From Undibacterium piscinae (GTDB lineage: Bacteria > Pseudomonadota > Gammaproteobacteria > Burkholderiales > Burkholderiaceae_D): 64,000 bases of DNA. Below the pieces are notes generated by a model. The model was not told where the DNA came from, searched no databases, and was given only the letters and a program-made list of their open reading frames with translations. This document shows positions 28,185 through 36,943 of the stretch, in pieces. The translations under genes were made by a program, and so were the position numbers. Positions within the stretch are counted from its first letter, which is position 1. Each line of letters begins with the position of its first letter. Location: positions 3,906,001 through 3,970,000 of the forward strand of contig CP051152.1 of assembly GCA_003970805.2 (NCBI GenBank), in the 5' to 3' direction.

Positions 28185-28186
28185 AT
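28157..28186 (+). promoter_or_regulatory. Sigma-70 promoter overlapping the ABC ATPase start
   Basis: TTGACA (28157-28162), an 18-base spacer and TACAAT (28181-28186) are present. The -10 box overlaps the first ATG of the ATPase ORF (28185), so either translation starts further in or this promoter is not the one used. Confidence 0.5.
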
Positions 28187-28859
28187 GGCGGCGCTATCAT
28201 CACCGCCCCGAGGCAGCGCCATCGAACATTCCACCGCTTTCATTTTGCAGCTCAGTGAGCTAGATTTTGCTTACCCGCAGCGCCCGCTTTTCAAGGATTT
28301 CTCAGCCCGCATTCCGGCTGGCGTGAGTCTGATACGCGGCGGCGATGGCGTCGGAAAAAGCAGCTTGCTACGTCTGTTGGCTGGCGACTTAGAGGCACAG
28401 CGCGGGCAATTTATTCTCAAGGGTATAGCTTTGGCAGAGCAGCCGGCTTGCTACCGGCAACAGGTGTTTTATGGCTATCCTCAGGCGCTGGCCGAGGCGC
28501 ATGATCAGCTTAGTCCGGACGCCTATTTCGCCAGCGTGGCGGCACGCTATCCGCAGTTTGATGCTGTCTATCTGGCCGAACTGATCGTGGCATTGGGCCT
28601 GAGCCCGCATATGGGCAAGACCCTGTATATGCTGTCCACTGGCGTCAAGCGCAAAGTCTGGCTGGCTGCCGCATTCGCCTCAGGTGCTGCGCTCACTTTG
28701 CTCGACGATCCTTTCGCCGCGCTTGATCTGACCTCGACACGCGCCGTGTTGCAGATCCTAAGTAGCTTTTCCAGTCAAACGCAGCGCGCCATCGTCTACA
28801 GCCATTATGAGCAAGCTGCCGGATTGGCATTGGCCTGCGTGATTGATCTCGGCGATTAA
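28185..28859 (+). CDS. Single ABC-type ATPase domain protein (orphan)
   Basis: The 224-residue protein has Walker A GGDGVGKSS, a degenerate signature LSTGVKRK in place of LSGGQ, and Walker B ALTLLDDPF, where the usual catalytic glutamate is aspartate. It resembles short CcmA-like ATPases. No permease or substrate-binding gene is adjacent. The start is doubtful, because a good promoter -10 box overlaps ATG 28185 and family similarity begins only around residue 22 (LQLSELDFAYPQRPLF). Function cannot be assigned. Confidence 0.75.
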   Translation: MAALSSPPRGSAIEHSTAFILQLSELDFAYPQRPLFKDFSARIPAGVSLIRGGDGVGKSSLLRLLAGDLEAQRGQFILKGIALAEQPACYRQQVFYGYPQALAEAHDQLSPDAYFASVAARYPQFDAVYLAELIVALGLSPHMGKTLYMLSTGVKRKVWLAAAFASGAALTLLDDPFAALDLTSTRAVLQILSSFSSQTQRAIVYSHYEQAAGLALACVIDLGD

Positions 28860-29100
28860 AAACGGCGATCAAAAGCGGTGATTGAACAAGGATATTAAGC
28901 ACGGCATGCTCCAGAGCTAGCCTAGCCTCATAGTTTTCCTTATCCCTGTCTGTTAAAAAGAAATTCAGGCGCGATGCGTCATCCATGTTATTTTGCTTAT
29001 AATTACTTATTATCATCATCAGTATCACTCTTTTCTGATTGATACTGATGACAAGCTGGGGCAACGCTGCCCTGGTTTTGCGAACTAACTGAAAGTTATT

Positions 29101-29568
29101 ATGCTACTTGGTCATTTGCAGCACGCCACCCATACATTGCCTGCCGTGTTGGAGAAAGGCTTAGCGTATTTGCGCGCTACCGATTTTAGCCAGATGGCGG
29201 CTGGTAAATATCCTATAGCTGGCGAGAATATGTTCGCACTGGTGCAAGACCCTTTGACGCAAGCCTGGGACACTGGTCTGCCCGAGTTTCATGCGCGCTA
29301 TCTGGATATCCAATATCTGTTAGAGGGTGAAGAGGCAATCGGCTATGCGCCTGCCGATGCGAGTTTACCCAGGATTACCGATCATCTGGCCGAACGCGAT
29401 ATTGCCTTCGTGGCCCAGCAAGCCCATGAGACGCGGTTGCTGATGCGACCTGGCATGTATGCGATTTTCTTCCCTGGCGAATTGCACCGGCCTTGCCGCG
29501 CGGCGGGTTTGCCCATGCAGATAAAAAAAGTCGTTATCAAGATTTCTGCTGAACTGCTTAGTGCCTAG
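29101..29568 (+). CDS. YhcH/YjgK/YiaL family protein
   Basis: This 155-residue DUF386-type cupin-like protein has AAGKYPIAGENMFALVQDP near the N-terminus, FHARYLDIQYLLEGEEAIGY (with conserved histidine) and FFPGELHRPCRAAG (a histidine in a metal-binding position). Relatives sit in sialic-acid and sugar catabolic operons and some act on sugar epimers. Here it is isolated between the orphan ATPase and lemA, so no pathway can be claimed. Confidence 0.85.
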   Translation: MLLGHLQHATHTLPAVLEKGLAYLRATDFSQMAAGKYPIAGENMFALVQDPLTQAWDTGLPEFHARYLDIQYLLEGEEAIGYAPADASLPRITDHLAERDIAFVAQQAHETRLLMRPGMYAIFFPGELHRPCRAAGLPMQIKKVVIKISAELLSA

Positions 29569-29685
29569 TCTGCTCAGGTCTTGGTCATATCTTGATTAAT
29601 GCCAAAATCATGTCAAAAAAAATGCGCTAAATAGCTTCATTATCTTTCGCAATTCACTTTCGTCTTTCTATATTGGAGTCTCCTT

Positions 29686-30291
29686 ATGAAACAACTTGTC
29701 CGCCTTGCCTTGCTTGCCGCAATACTCAGTTCCGCACTTTCAGGTTGCGGCTACAACACCTTGCAATCACAGGACGAGTCAGTTGCCGCCGCCTGGTCAG
29801 AAGTCTTGAATCAATACCAGCGTCGCGCTGATCTGGTGCCGAATCTGGTGAATGTCGTCAAGGGCTATGCCAAGCATGAAGAAGAGGTCTTGCTGGGCGT
29901 AACCGAAGCGCGCGCCAAGGTCGGTAGTATACAAATGACGCCGGAACTGGCGAAAGACGAAGTGGCCTTGAAAAAATTTCAGGAAGCCCAGGCGGGCATG
30001 ACGTCGGCGTTGTCGCGCCTGATGGTGGTGGCAGAAAAATATCCTGACCTGAAAGCGAATGAAAATTTCCGCGATTTGTCGGCGCAGTTAGAAGGCACAG
30101 AGAACCGCATCACGGTATCGCGTAACCGTTACATCAAGGAAGTGCAAAGCTTTAATACGACGGCGCGCTCTTTCCCGACGAATCTGACGGCCAAACTATT
30201 CGGACTTAACGTTAAACCTAACTTTAGCGTAGAGAACGAAAAGGCGATTTCGACGGCACCGAAGGTTGATTTTAATACTGAGAAAAAATAA
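29686..30291 (+). CDS. LemA family lipoprotein
   Basis: This 201-residue protein has a lipoprotein signal (MKQLVRLALLAAILSSALSG, lipobox cysteine at residue 21), then the LemA helical domain: SEVLNQYQRRADLVPNLVNV, a glutamate-rich helix, and ENRITVSRNRYIKEVQSFNT. The family is membrane-associated with no firm function. The stop codon overlaps the next start by one base (TAATG), so it is coupled to the TPM gene; lemA-TPM pairing is common. Confidence 0.93.
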   Translation: MKQLVRLALLAAILSSALSGCGYNTLQSQDESVAAAWSEVLNQYQRRADLVPNLVNVVKGYAKHEEEVLLGVTEARAKVGSIQMTPELAKDEVALKKFQEAQAGMTSALSRLMVVAEKYPDLKANENFRDLSAQLEGTENRITVSRNRYIKEVQSFNTTARSFPTNLTAKLFGLNVKPNFSVENEKAISTAPKVDFNTEKK

Positions 30292-31247
30292 TGCGCATGC
30301 GTCTGTCCGCCGCTTGGCCAGTCGTTGTTACGACGACTGCATTGGCATGGCTAAAGCTGATGTTGAGCTTGCTGGCGCTGGTTTTAGCCTGCTCAGTAAG
30401 TGCCGGTGCGCGGGCCGACGTCATCACCGTGCCATCGTTGAGCCAGCGCATTACCGATCTGACCCAGACCTTAAATGCGGAGCAAATTGCCGCCCTGACA
30501 GCGCAATTGGCTAGTCTGGAGCAAGCCAAGGGTAGCCAGTTGGCCGTGCTGATTGTGCCGACCACAGGCGATGAAAGCATAGAGCAATTCGGAATACGCG
30601 TGGTCGACGCCTGGAAGTTGGGGCGCAAGGGCGTCGATGACGGCGTTTTATTGCTGGTCGCCAAAAACGACAGGACAGTGCGGATAGAAGTCGGGCGCGG
30701 GTTGGAAGGCGCGTTGCCCGATGTCACCGCGTTTCGCATTATCCGGGAATTCATCGTGCCGGCCTTTAGCCAGGGTGATTTTGCCGGTGGCATTACCGTC
30801 GGCGTAGAAAAAATCAGCGGCGTGATCCAGGGAGAAGCGTTGCCGCCACCTAAAGCGAGCGCTCGCTATGGGGCGCAAACAGGCAACCAAGCAGGTATGG
30901 AAGAATTTACCGTACTTGGTTTTCATCCGCTTACTTTAGGATTGATGCTATTGGGCGGTTTTATTCTCAGCCAGATCGCCGGTAATTGGGTGGGGCGTGG
31001 CGGCGTCACTGCCGTCGGTACCGCAGCGGCAATCGCCAGCGGTACTCCGCTCTTGCTGGCGCTGGCGTTTGGCGTCGGCATGGCAATATTGCTGACGATC
31101 GTATCGAGCCGCATCTTTTTGGAAATTCTCAGCCTGTTCTTACATAGCCGCGGCGGTGGTGGTGGTTTTGGTAGCGGTGGCGGAAGTGGTGGATTCGGCG
31201 GCGGCGGTGGTGGTTTTGGTGGCGGTGGCGCCTCGGGGAAATGGTAA
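30291..31247 (+). CDS. TPM-domain membrane protein, glycine-rich tail
   Basis: This 318-residue protein has an N-terminal signal/anchor region with the mature part starting near ADVITVPSL. The TPM domain at about 45-185 includes QLAVLIVPTTGDESIEQFGI, GVLLLVAKNDRTVRIEVGRG and FSQGDFAGGI. Two hydrophobic segments follow at about 210-265, then a tail of mostly glycine (GGGGFGSGGGSGGFGGGGGG) ending ASGKW. TPM proteins have reported phosphatase-like folds. It sits between lemA and a second TPM gene, sharing stop/start overlaps (TAATG) with both. Confidence 0.9.
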   Translation: MRMRLSAAWPVVVTTTALAWLKLMLSLLALVLACSVSAGARADVITVPSLSQRITDLTQTLNAEQIAALTAQLASLEQAKGSQLAVLIVPTTGDESIEQFGIRVVDAWKLGRKGVDDGVLLLVAKNDRTVRIEVGRGLEGALPDVTAFRIIREFIVPAFSQGDFAGGITVGVEKISGVIQGEALPPPKASARYGAQTGNQAGMEEFTVLGFHPLTLGLMLLGGFILSQIAGNWVGRGGVTAVGTAAAIASGTPLLLALAFGVGMAILLTIVSSRIFLEILSLFLHSRGGGGGFGSGGGSGGFGGGGGGFGGGGASGKW

Positions 31248-31759
31248 TGACGCACAATCACACGAGAAATAAACTGCCGGAAGCTCCCGGCAATCGCTGG
31301 TCCCGATATTTTCAACACCTTAAGCCAAATACCTATCGCGCCCATTTTGATGCTGCGCATAAGGCCGTGCTCAGCGCCTTGATTCAAACTGCCGAATGCG
31401 GCCACAGAGGAGAGATCCGTCTGGTGGTCGAAGCTAAATTGCCATTACGAGCCATCCAGAAAAGAATCAGTCCGCGTCAGCGTGCGGTAGATTGGTTCTC
31501 CGATCTGCGGGTATGGGATACCGAAGGTAATACCGGCATTTTGCTGTATCTGTTGTTGGCCGAACATAAACTGGAGATTGTCGCCGACCGCGGCATTGCG
31601 GGTAAAGTCCCGCAACAGCAATGGGATGCCATTTGTCAGCAGTTGCAACAAGACCTCGCTACCGAGCAGGTGCAGCAAGGCATCAGTACCGCAATCACCC
31701 AACTGGGCCAGCTTTTGGCACTACATTTCCCGATAGAAGCGGGCACGGAAAACCCTTGA
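31247..31759 (+). CDS. TPM-domain protein, soluble
   Basis: The product is 170 residues from ATG 31247, chosen because TAATG overlap repeats the lemA/TPM arrangement; an ATG two codons upstream is also in frame. It contains GEIRLVVEAKLPLRAIQKRI, RAVDWFSDLRVWDTEGNTGI, LLYLLLAEHKLEIVADRGIA and KVPQQQWDAI, a second version of the TPM fold with no signal or membrane segment. This is the third gene of a lemA-TPM-TPM operon. Confidence 0.88.
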   Translation: MTHNHTRNKLPEAPGNRWSRYFQHLKPNTYRAHFDAAHKAVLSALIQTAECGHRGEIRLVVEAKLPLRAIQKRISPRQRAVDWFSDLRVWDTEGNTGILLYLLLAEHKLEIVADRGIAGKVPQQQWDAICQQLQQDLATEQVQQGISTAITQLGQLLALHFPIEAGTENP

Positions 31760-31775
31760 TTTTAATAAGTCCCTT

Positions 31776-32255
31776 TTACAAACCTAACTCACTCAAACCC
31801 GGATGATCGTCCGGCCGGCGTCCTTGCGGCCAATGGAATTTGCGGTCGGCTTCGGAGATAGGCAGATCGTTGATGCTGGCGAATCGTTTTTGCATCAAGC
31901 CGTTTTCGTCGAACTCCCAATTCTCGTTGCCGTAAGAGCGCGTCCAGTTACCGTCCAGATCTTTCGACTCGTAAGCAAAGCGCACCGCGATGCGATTGCC
32001 CTCGTAGGCCCAGAGCTCCTTGATCAGGCGGTACTCAGTTTCCTGGGCCCATTTGCGGGTCAGAAATTCGACAATTTGATCATGCCCGCGTGGGAACTCG
32101 GCGCGGTTGCGCCAGATACTGTCGACCGTGTAGGCCAGTGCCACCTTGGCCGGGTCGCGGGTGTTCCAGCCATCTTCGGCCAGACGTACTTTTTGCATTG
32201 CCGTTTCGCGGGTAAATGGCGGGAACGGCGGACGTGGCGGATTTTCTTTGCTCAT
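31776..32255 (-). CDS. Nuclear transport factor 2-like protein (DUF1348)
   Basis: This 159-residue protein from ATG 32255 contains [60 protein letters not shown] and [20 protein letters not shown], matching the DUF1348 SnoaL-like fold. Tryptophan-rich motifs line the pocket in this fold; catalysis is not established. It is last gene of a - strand trio with the flavin/iron-sulfur oxidoreductase and the AhpD-like protein, suggesting a redox or detoxification unit. Confidence 0.85.
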   Translation of the reverse strand: MSKENPPRPPFPPFTRETAMQKVRLAEDGWNTRDPAKVALAYTVDSIWRNRAEFPRGHDQIVEFLTRKWAQETEYRLIKELWAYEGNRIAVRFAYESKDLDGNWTRSYGNENWEFDENGLMQKRFASINDLPISEADRKFHWPQGRRPDDHPGLSELGL

Positions 32256-32284
32256 ATTGGCTCCATGTGGTGTGGTGGGGACGT

Positions 32285-33898
32285 CTATAAATCTAATACT
32301 AATTCTTGTGACTTGGCGCGTGAGACACAGATGCACATAGCATGCTTTTTCTCTTGGTCGCTGAGTACGGTATCGCGGTGTTCTGGCTCGCCGCCCAGCA
32401 CCTTGACCGTGCAAGTGCCGCAATTGCCGACCTCGCATTCGGCAAAGGCTGGCACGCCGGCCGCACGGACTGCATCGAGTACGCTTTGATCATGCTTGAC
32501 CATGATCACTTTTTTGCTGCGTCTGAGTTCTACCCGGATTTCCTGGTCTTGTGCCGAGTGCAGCGCGACAAAGCGTTCATAGCGTAGCCGTTGTTGATCT
32601 ATGCCGGCCGCCTTGGCGCTTGCCAGTACCGCCGCGATTAAGTTCTCAGGGCCGCAGACGTAAAACAGCGCGTCAGCAGGGGCCTCTTGCATCAGATTAT
32701 CCAAGTCTAAGCGTATTCCTTGATCGCCAGGGTAGGCGTGCATGTTTTGCCCCAGTTCGCGCTGCAGACGATCGCGATACGCCATCTGGTTGATGCTGCG
32801 CCCGGCATAATGCAGACTCACAGTACGTGCTTGCGCTTTTAACTGTTGTGCCATTGCCTTGATCGGCGTGATGCCTATGCCGCCCGCGATCAAGATACTA
32901 GGCGCGGTGCTGGTATGCAGCGCAAAGTCATTGCGTGGCTGATCGCAATGCAGGCGCATGCCTAACTCAAACAAATCATGCACCGCGATTGAGCCGCCAC
33001 GCCCGTCGGCTTCGCGCAAGACGGCGATCTCGTAGATGTCGCGGCGGGCAGGGTTAGAACTGATGGAGTATTGGCGGGTGGCGCTCTGGCCGTCGGCCAG
33101 CACGACGGGCACCCGCAAATGGGCACCGGCTTCTACCTTGGGCAAAGCACTGCCATCGGGACGGCGCAATTCAAAGGCGCGCACCCGTGGCGTTAGCTGG
33201 CGCACTCCGGTGATGCATAACTCTAAAGGTCCATTGCCCAGACTCTGAACTTTCGCGGCGGGGCTGGCTGCGGGTGTCTGTTGATAAAGTTCGGCCAACT
33301 CTTGTTTGAGCAGGCGGTTTTGCTCCAGCACTGCTGCCATCTGTTGCTCCACTTGCTCCTGTACTTGTTGCGCGCTGAAACGCTGGGTAATGTGTTGGGG
33401 GCAGTTCCACTCTATCGCCTCTACCGTGATGATGACGGCGCGCTCGATACGGGCGCGGTAATGACCCATTTCTAATTGAGCGATCAGTTCAGGCTGCTCG
33501 TGTTCGTGGACGATTTTGGCGGTGCCCCAGATTTTAAGGCGACGCCGGTTTGGGTAGTCCATCAGGATAATCGAGATGCGACTGGTGGCGTTGAGATTGC
33601 CTACACTGAGGTATTGAGCATTGCCGGAAAAATCGGCATAGCCCAGGGTTTTTTCATCGAGCGCCTTGAGAAAACCAACCGGGCCGCCGCGGTGCTGTAC
33701 ATACGGCCAGCCATTTTCTGAAATAGTGGCTTGATAGAAACTGTCGCGTGCCATGATGAAGTCGGCATCGCGTTGTTCTAGAAAATCACGTTTTTCTTCC
33801 ACTAGTTCAAAACCACGGTTCGCCTCGCGACTGCCGTACCGGCTCTGTGCGGCTTTAACGCTGGGGGTGAAACTGATATCGGCAAAGGCACGTGACAT
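32285..33898 (-). CDS. PNPOx-like domain fused to ferredoxin-NAD(P) reductase and 2Fe-2S ferredoxin
   Basis: The 537-residue multidomain oxidoreductase starts at ATG 33898 behind GGAG. Residues 1-190 are a pyridoxamine-5'-phosphate-oxidase-like flavin-binding split barrel ([40 protein letters not shown]). A predicted helical linker rich in Gln and Glu follows. Residues 225-440 form the reductase (FAD motif [12 protein letters not shown](P) motif [25 protein letters not shown]). The C-terminal ferredoxin carries CEVGNCGTC and a distal CICVSRA, giving four cysteines for one 2Fe-2S cluster. A soluble electron-transfer chain in one chain is likely; the acceptor is unknown. Neighbours suggest peroxide or xenobiotic handling. 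Confidence 0.9.
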   Translation of the reverse strand: MSRAFADISFTPSVKAAQSRYGSREANRGFELVEEKRDFLEQRDADFIMARDSFYQATISENGWPYVQHRGGPVGFLKALDEKTLGYADFSGNAQYLSVGNLNATSRISIILMDYPNRRRLKIWGTAKIVHEHEQPELIAQLEMGHYRARIERAVIITVEAIEWNCPQHITQRFSAQQVQEQVEQQMAAVLEQNRLLKQELAELYQQTPAASPAAKVQSLGNGPLELCITGVRQLTPRVRAFELRRPDGSALPKVEAGAHLRVPVVLADGQSATRQYSISSNPARRDIYEIAVLREADGRGGSIAVHDLFELGMRLHCDQPRNDFALHTSTAPSILIAGGIGITPIKAMAQQLKAQARTVSLHYAGRSINQMAYRDRLQRELGQNMHAYPGDQGIRLDLDNLMQEAPADALFYVCGPENLIAAVLASAKAAGIDQQRLRYERFVALHSAQDQEIRVELRRSKKVIMVKHDQSVLDAVRAAGVPAFAECEVGNCGTCTVKVLGGEPEHRDTVLSDQEKKHAMCICVSRAKSQELVLDL

Positions 33899-33984
33899 GG
33901 TGAACTCCAAAATAAAAGTGGCAAAACGCTGGCTGGCTTAGCTGGTGCCGGCTGTATCGGCGCGCACCAGCTAGATCTTCAAAA

Positions 33985-34518
33985 TTACAGACTAACTTTT
34001 GGGAAGTCGATTTCTAAACGAGAAGCCTTACCCAAAATGGTGGTCAACAGCGTCATGCCTACGTGGGTAATGACTTCGACGATATCGGACTCAGAATAAC
34101 CGACTGCGCGCATTTCCAATAATTCTGCGGTAGTGACTTCACCTTGATGCTCGACTAAAGACTGGGCGAATTTGACGGCGACCGCTGCCTTGGCATCCTT
34201 ACTCGAGCCAGCGCGATTCGCTTCCATTTCGGCATTATCTAAACCAGTGCCGCGTCCAATTGCAGTATGGGCGGAAACACAGTATTCGCAAGAATTTTTC
34301 TGCGCAACAGTGAGCGCAATACGTTCGCGCGTCTGGGCATCGAGGCTGCCTTCGCTAGCGATGCTATGCAAGCCTAAGAAGGCGCGCAGAGCCGAAGGGG
34401 AGTTGGCAAAGACTTTTAAAAAGTTAGGCACCATGCCCAGTTTTGCTTGTATTGCAGAAAGCAATTCTTGTTGTTCTGGGGTGGCAGTGGCGGTGGTGAC
34501 GAGGTTGATGCGGCTCAT
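33985..34518 (-). CDS. Carboxymuconolactone decarboxylase / AhpD-like protein
   Basis: This 177-residue all-helical protein carries CEYCVSAHTAIGRGTGL, the CxxC-x3-H redox motif of AhpD-type peroxidase-related enzymes. It starts ATG 34518 (MSRINLVTTATATPEQQELL). It is first gene of the - strand trio, 86 bases upstream of the fused oxidoreductase, which could supply reducing equivalents; that link is inference. Confidence 0.88.
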   Translation of the reverse strand: MSRINLVTTATATPEQQELLSAIQAKLGMVPNFLKVFANSPSALRAFLGLHSIASEGSLDAQTRERIALTVAQKNSCEYCVSAHTAIGRGTGLDNAEMEANRAGSSKDAKAAVAVKFAQSLVEHQGEVTTAELLEMRAVGYSESDIVEVITHVGMTLLTTILGKASRLEIDFPKVSL

Positions 34519-34816
34519 GATATTTCCTATTCGTAAGTGGTAAGTGGCTAATGTTGATTAAGGGTATTTTTTTCAGACGACGCTGTGGCGTAGGTAGAAC
34601 TATGAAGCAAGTCGTTCAACATAAGAATCTCTGTAATCGGTAATACATTATTTCGTTGAGTGGAATAATGTGGGCGCCCGTAAGGGATAATTCGGCAGCA
34701 GGCAAAATCGGACTAGAAAGCGATGGACTGGTGCGCTCCTCTCGCCGTATGGAAGCGCCATCTTCCGAACTCGCCTAGCTAGCAGCGTTTTAGGTAAGTC
34801 TTCAGTAAATCGCTTG
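34519..34816. other. Spacer upstream of the AhpD-like gene
   Basis: No coding sequence is supported; it presumably contains the promoter for the - strand trio. The sequence up to 35045 is otherwise regulatory (see the next two entries). Confidence 0.4.
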
Positions 34817-34863
34817 TTTTACGTGTAAGCGAACATCGAAGTTTTATTTTTTTTACGTGTAAA
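34817..34863 (+). promoter_or_regulatory. Paired palindromes TTAC-N2-GTAA, candidate activator sites
   Basis: TTACGTGTAA lies at 34819-34828 and TTTACGTGTAAA at 34852-34863, with centres 34 bases apart (about three helical turns). The first is nested in a wider inverted repeat TCGCTT...AAGCGA (34810-34832). They lie about 70-115 bases upstream of the -24 element of a sigma-54 promoter, the usual distance for enhancer-binding activators. Confidence 0.55.
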
Positions 34864-34928
34864 TAAGTTGGTCTGGTCGGATTTTTTTACACATTTCCCG
34901 CAACTCACGCCTGTATCTTCTTGCAATT

Positions 34929-34950
34929 GAGCTGGCACGCTAATTGCGAA
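34929..34950 (+). promoter_or_regulatory. Sigma-54 (RpoN) promoter
   Basis: TGGCACG (34933-34939), four bases, then TTGC (34944-34947) match the -24/-12 consensus with exact spacing between GG and GC. It faces the small membrane ORF at 35046, giving a leader of about 85 bases. Confidence 0.75.
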
Positions 34951-35045
34951 TACTCCTGTTATCAAACGCTAATTATCGCTCTCAGAGTTGAGTCTTAGCG
35001 GCACACTGACAATTAGCAAAGCAATTATTGCGGGAGGTAAATATT

Positions 35046-35447
35046 ATGTTCAGCTATTTTTTAGAAGACTATTCATGGCTGATGGCCGTGTTTTGTTTCA
35101 TCAGTATCTTCCTATTGTGGTTGCGCAGAGCACCGATGCCACGCGAGAACGCGCGGCCCGCAGCTGATTGGGAGCGCAGCATTATCATGCCGAAAGTGTC
35201 CGATGCAATGCTGGGCGACTCTGGACGCTTAAGCCGCGATGCTAGCGGCAGTTCGCAGCACAGCGCAAGGCTAGCGGTCATGCCGCTCAAGCGGACTAGC
35301 AACTCGCCAGCGGGATACAAAGACGATGATTTGTTCGATTTTGAACCTAGTACCATAGGCGCTGGGATAGTTGTGGAGCAGACTTCAACGCTGCAACAAG
35401 CGCAATTTTCGATCTGGGGATGCCGCTGCGCCGCTGAAGATCGCTAG
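35046..35447 (+). CDS. Small membrane protein, unknown, downstream of a sigma-54 promoter
   Basis: This 133-residue product from ATG 35046 has a strong ribosome site GGGAGG eight bases ahead. The N-terminus MFSYFLEDYSWLMAVFCFIS, then IFLLWLRR, is one transmembrane segment with a positive cytoplasmic edge; the rest is polar with Ser-rich stretches. I recognise no family. Its last 21 codons overlap antisense the 3' end of the truncated DUF5117 gene, and the tail sequence (FSIWGCRCAAEDR) is unlike the rest, so the original 3' end may have been replaced in a rearrangement. The good promoter and ribosome site argue that it is, or was, a real gene. Confidence 0.55.
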   Translation: MFSYFLEDYSWLMAVFCFISIFLLWLRRAPMPRENARPAADWERSIIMPKVSDAMLGDSGRLSRDASGSSQHSARLAVMPLKRTSNSPAGYKDDDLFDFEPSTIGAGIVVEQTSTLQQAQFSIWGCRCAAEDR

Positions 35448-36695
35448 CTGGCTGTTGCTTGCGATGTCCTGGCCGCCGATTGCAAAGCCTACGTCGGTGC
35501 CGACAAACCAGCGTATTGAGGCATGACGGGCATCCATGGTGTCAAAGCTATCGCTATCGGTTTGTTGTTTGACGACGATGGCATTTTTAAAGCCAATTTT
35601 TTCAAAGGCCTTGTTCCATTCAAGTGCCCCTTCACTAATGGAATTGCGATATTTTTCAGGGATATTTTTGTCCAGCCAGTAGACGATAGGCTGTTTTGGC
35701 TCGGACAGTATCGCGTGCTCGTCCGCTTTTTCCAGTCGCCAGCGATTGACGATGTGGCGGGAGGTCTTAGGCTGAGTATCTTCAGTGAAATCGTAACTTG
35801 TGGTGACGAAATGTCCTATCCTGTCGTCGGCCAGGCGCGGTCGCATGAGCTCTGGCGGCAAGGCTGTGAAGCTATAGTAAAAGCCGATAAAGAAACTGCG
35901 TGGATCAGGAGTAGTTTGCGGTGGTGTCGGAACTGCGACCGGACTCGGGACTAACGGTGTGGCAGCGATTCTGGGCGTGAAGAAGTGTGAATTGACCAGT
36001 AAGCCTGATAGCGATTCATCCGCATTGATTTTGCTGAAACTGCTGTTTGACCGATCCATTACATAGGGGATGCGGTAGGTAGTCTCCAGTCGCGTTGAGT
36101 AACCGGGAATATCATTAAACAGCAGGGCACTAGCATCAATTAATATCGCTTTTGATTCCGTGTGAGGTGCACTCAGGACGGTGGCGCTAGCAAGCAAGCT
36201 ATCGGAAAAAGCCTGAGTTACCGCTAGCGCCTGCGGTGTACCAGGAGTGGCGTAATACTCAGTATTTTTGGCTATTAATTGCACCTGGTTGCCGATTTTC
36301 TTAAATACAACCTGATAACTGTTACCCATCTGGCTGCCGTACAAACCGCGTTCGCCTATGCTGCTAGGAATGTTGTAGGAAAACAAAAACGGATGCTCGA
36401 ATTGTTCCGGACGAATTTCCATCCAGACTTTTTCGTCTTTCTGGTACAAGGTAAACAAGCCCTTGTACTCTTTGCTATCTTTGATGATTTCCTTGAACGG
36501 TTTTAGCGCTCCTGCCGTTGCGCTGGCAGGGGCAGAAGCAGAAGCAGACGCAGTATTGAGATTGGCTGACGTCGCCGAGGTCGTTGCTGTGTTTACCGGT
36601 ATTGGTGCACAGCCAGAGTTGAGTAGTGCGCCTAACATGGCGATGCTGATCGCTTTTAATTTCAGTGCGGTGTGCTGATACGGCATGTTTTTCAT
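35385..36695 (-). CDS. Truncated DUF5117-type zinc metalloprotease lipoprotein
   Basis: From ATG 36695 the product begins with a lipoprotein signal (lipobox LNSGC), then an Ala/Thr/Ser-rich linker and the N-terminal domains of the DUF5118/DUF5117 metalloprotease family: FTLYQKDEKVWMEIRPEQFE, YNIPSSIGERGLYGSQMGNS, YYSFTALPPELMRPRLADDR, YWLDKNIPEKYRNSISEGAL and HASIRWFVGTDVGFAIG. Full proteins are about 800 or more residues and have an HEVGH-type zinc site just after this point. Here similarity ends within 30 codons and the frame stops at 436 residues, so the protease domain is missing. It is probably non-functional as an enzyme. Confidence 0.75.
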   Translation of the reverse strand: MKNMPYQHTALKLKAISIAMLGALLNSGCAPIPVNTATTSATSANLNTASASASAPASATAGALKPFKEIIKDSKEYKGLFTLYQKDEKVWMEIRPEQFEHPFLFSYNIPSSIGERGLYGSQMGNSYQVVFKKIGNQVQLIAKNTEYYATPGTPQALAVTQAFSDSLLASATVLSAPHTESKAILIDASALLFNDIPGYSTRLETTYRIPYVMDRSNSSFSKINADESLSGLLVNSHFFTPRIAATPLVPSPVAVPTPPQTTPDPRSFFIGFYYSFTALPPELMRPRLADDRIGHFVTTSYDFTEDTQPKTSRHIVNRWRLEKADEHAILSEPKQPIVYWLDKNIPEKYRNSISEGALEWNKAFEKIGFKNAIVVKQQTDSDSFDTMDARHASIRWFVGTDVGFAIGGQDIASNSQLAIFSGAAASPDRKLRLLQR

Positions 36696-36883
36696 CTCAA
36701 ATGTCTGTGCTAATAATCGGGCGATTTTGTGTGCTTTTTTGTATGTTTTTTTTTGCCAGAGAAATACGCTTTTGCAAAAAAATATCTTCACATAAGTTTC
36801 AAATTTTTAACATCTATTTTTTAGTATGAAGTGTAAGACTGTATTAATGACAATAGCTTGGAATAGTGCTGATTTGATACCTG

Positions 36884-36916
36884 CGAAAAAAAAGCAAGGA
36901 ACGGATTCCTTGCTTT
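36884..36916 (-). terminator. Terminator of the sppA transcript (- strand)
   Basis: AAAGCAAGGAA and TTCCTTGCTTT form a perfect 11 bp stem around CGGA (36891-36916). Read on the - strand it runs into eight T. It is 28 bases after the sppA stop. Confidence 0.93.
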
Positions 36917-36943
36917 GGACGGGCTGAAAAAGCTGGTTGGAGC

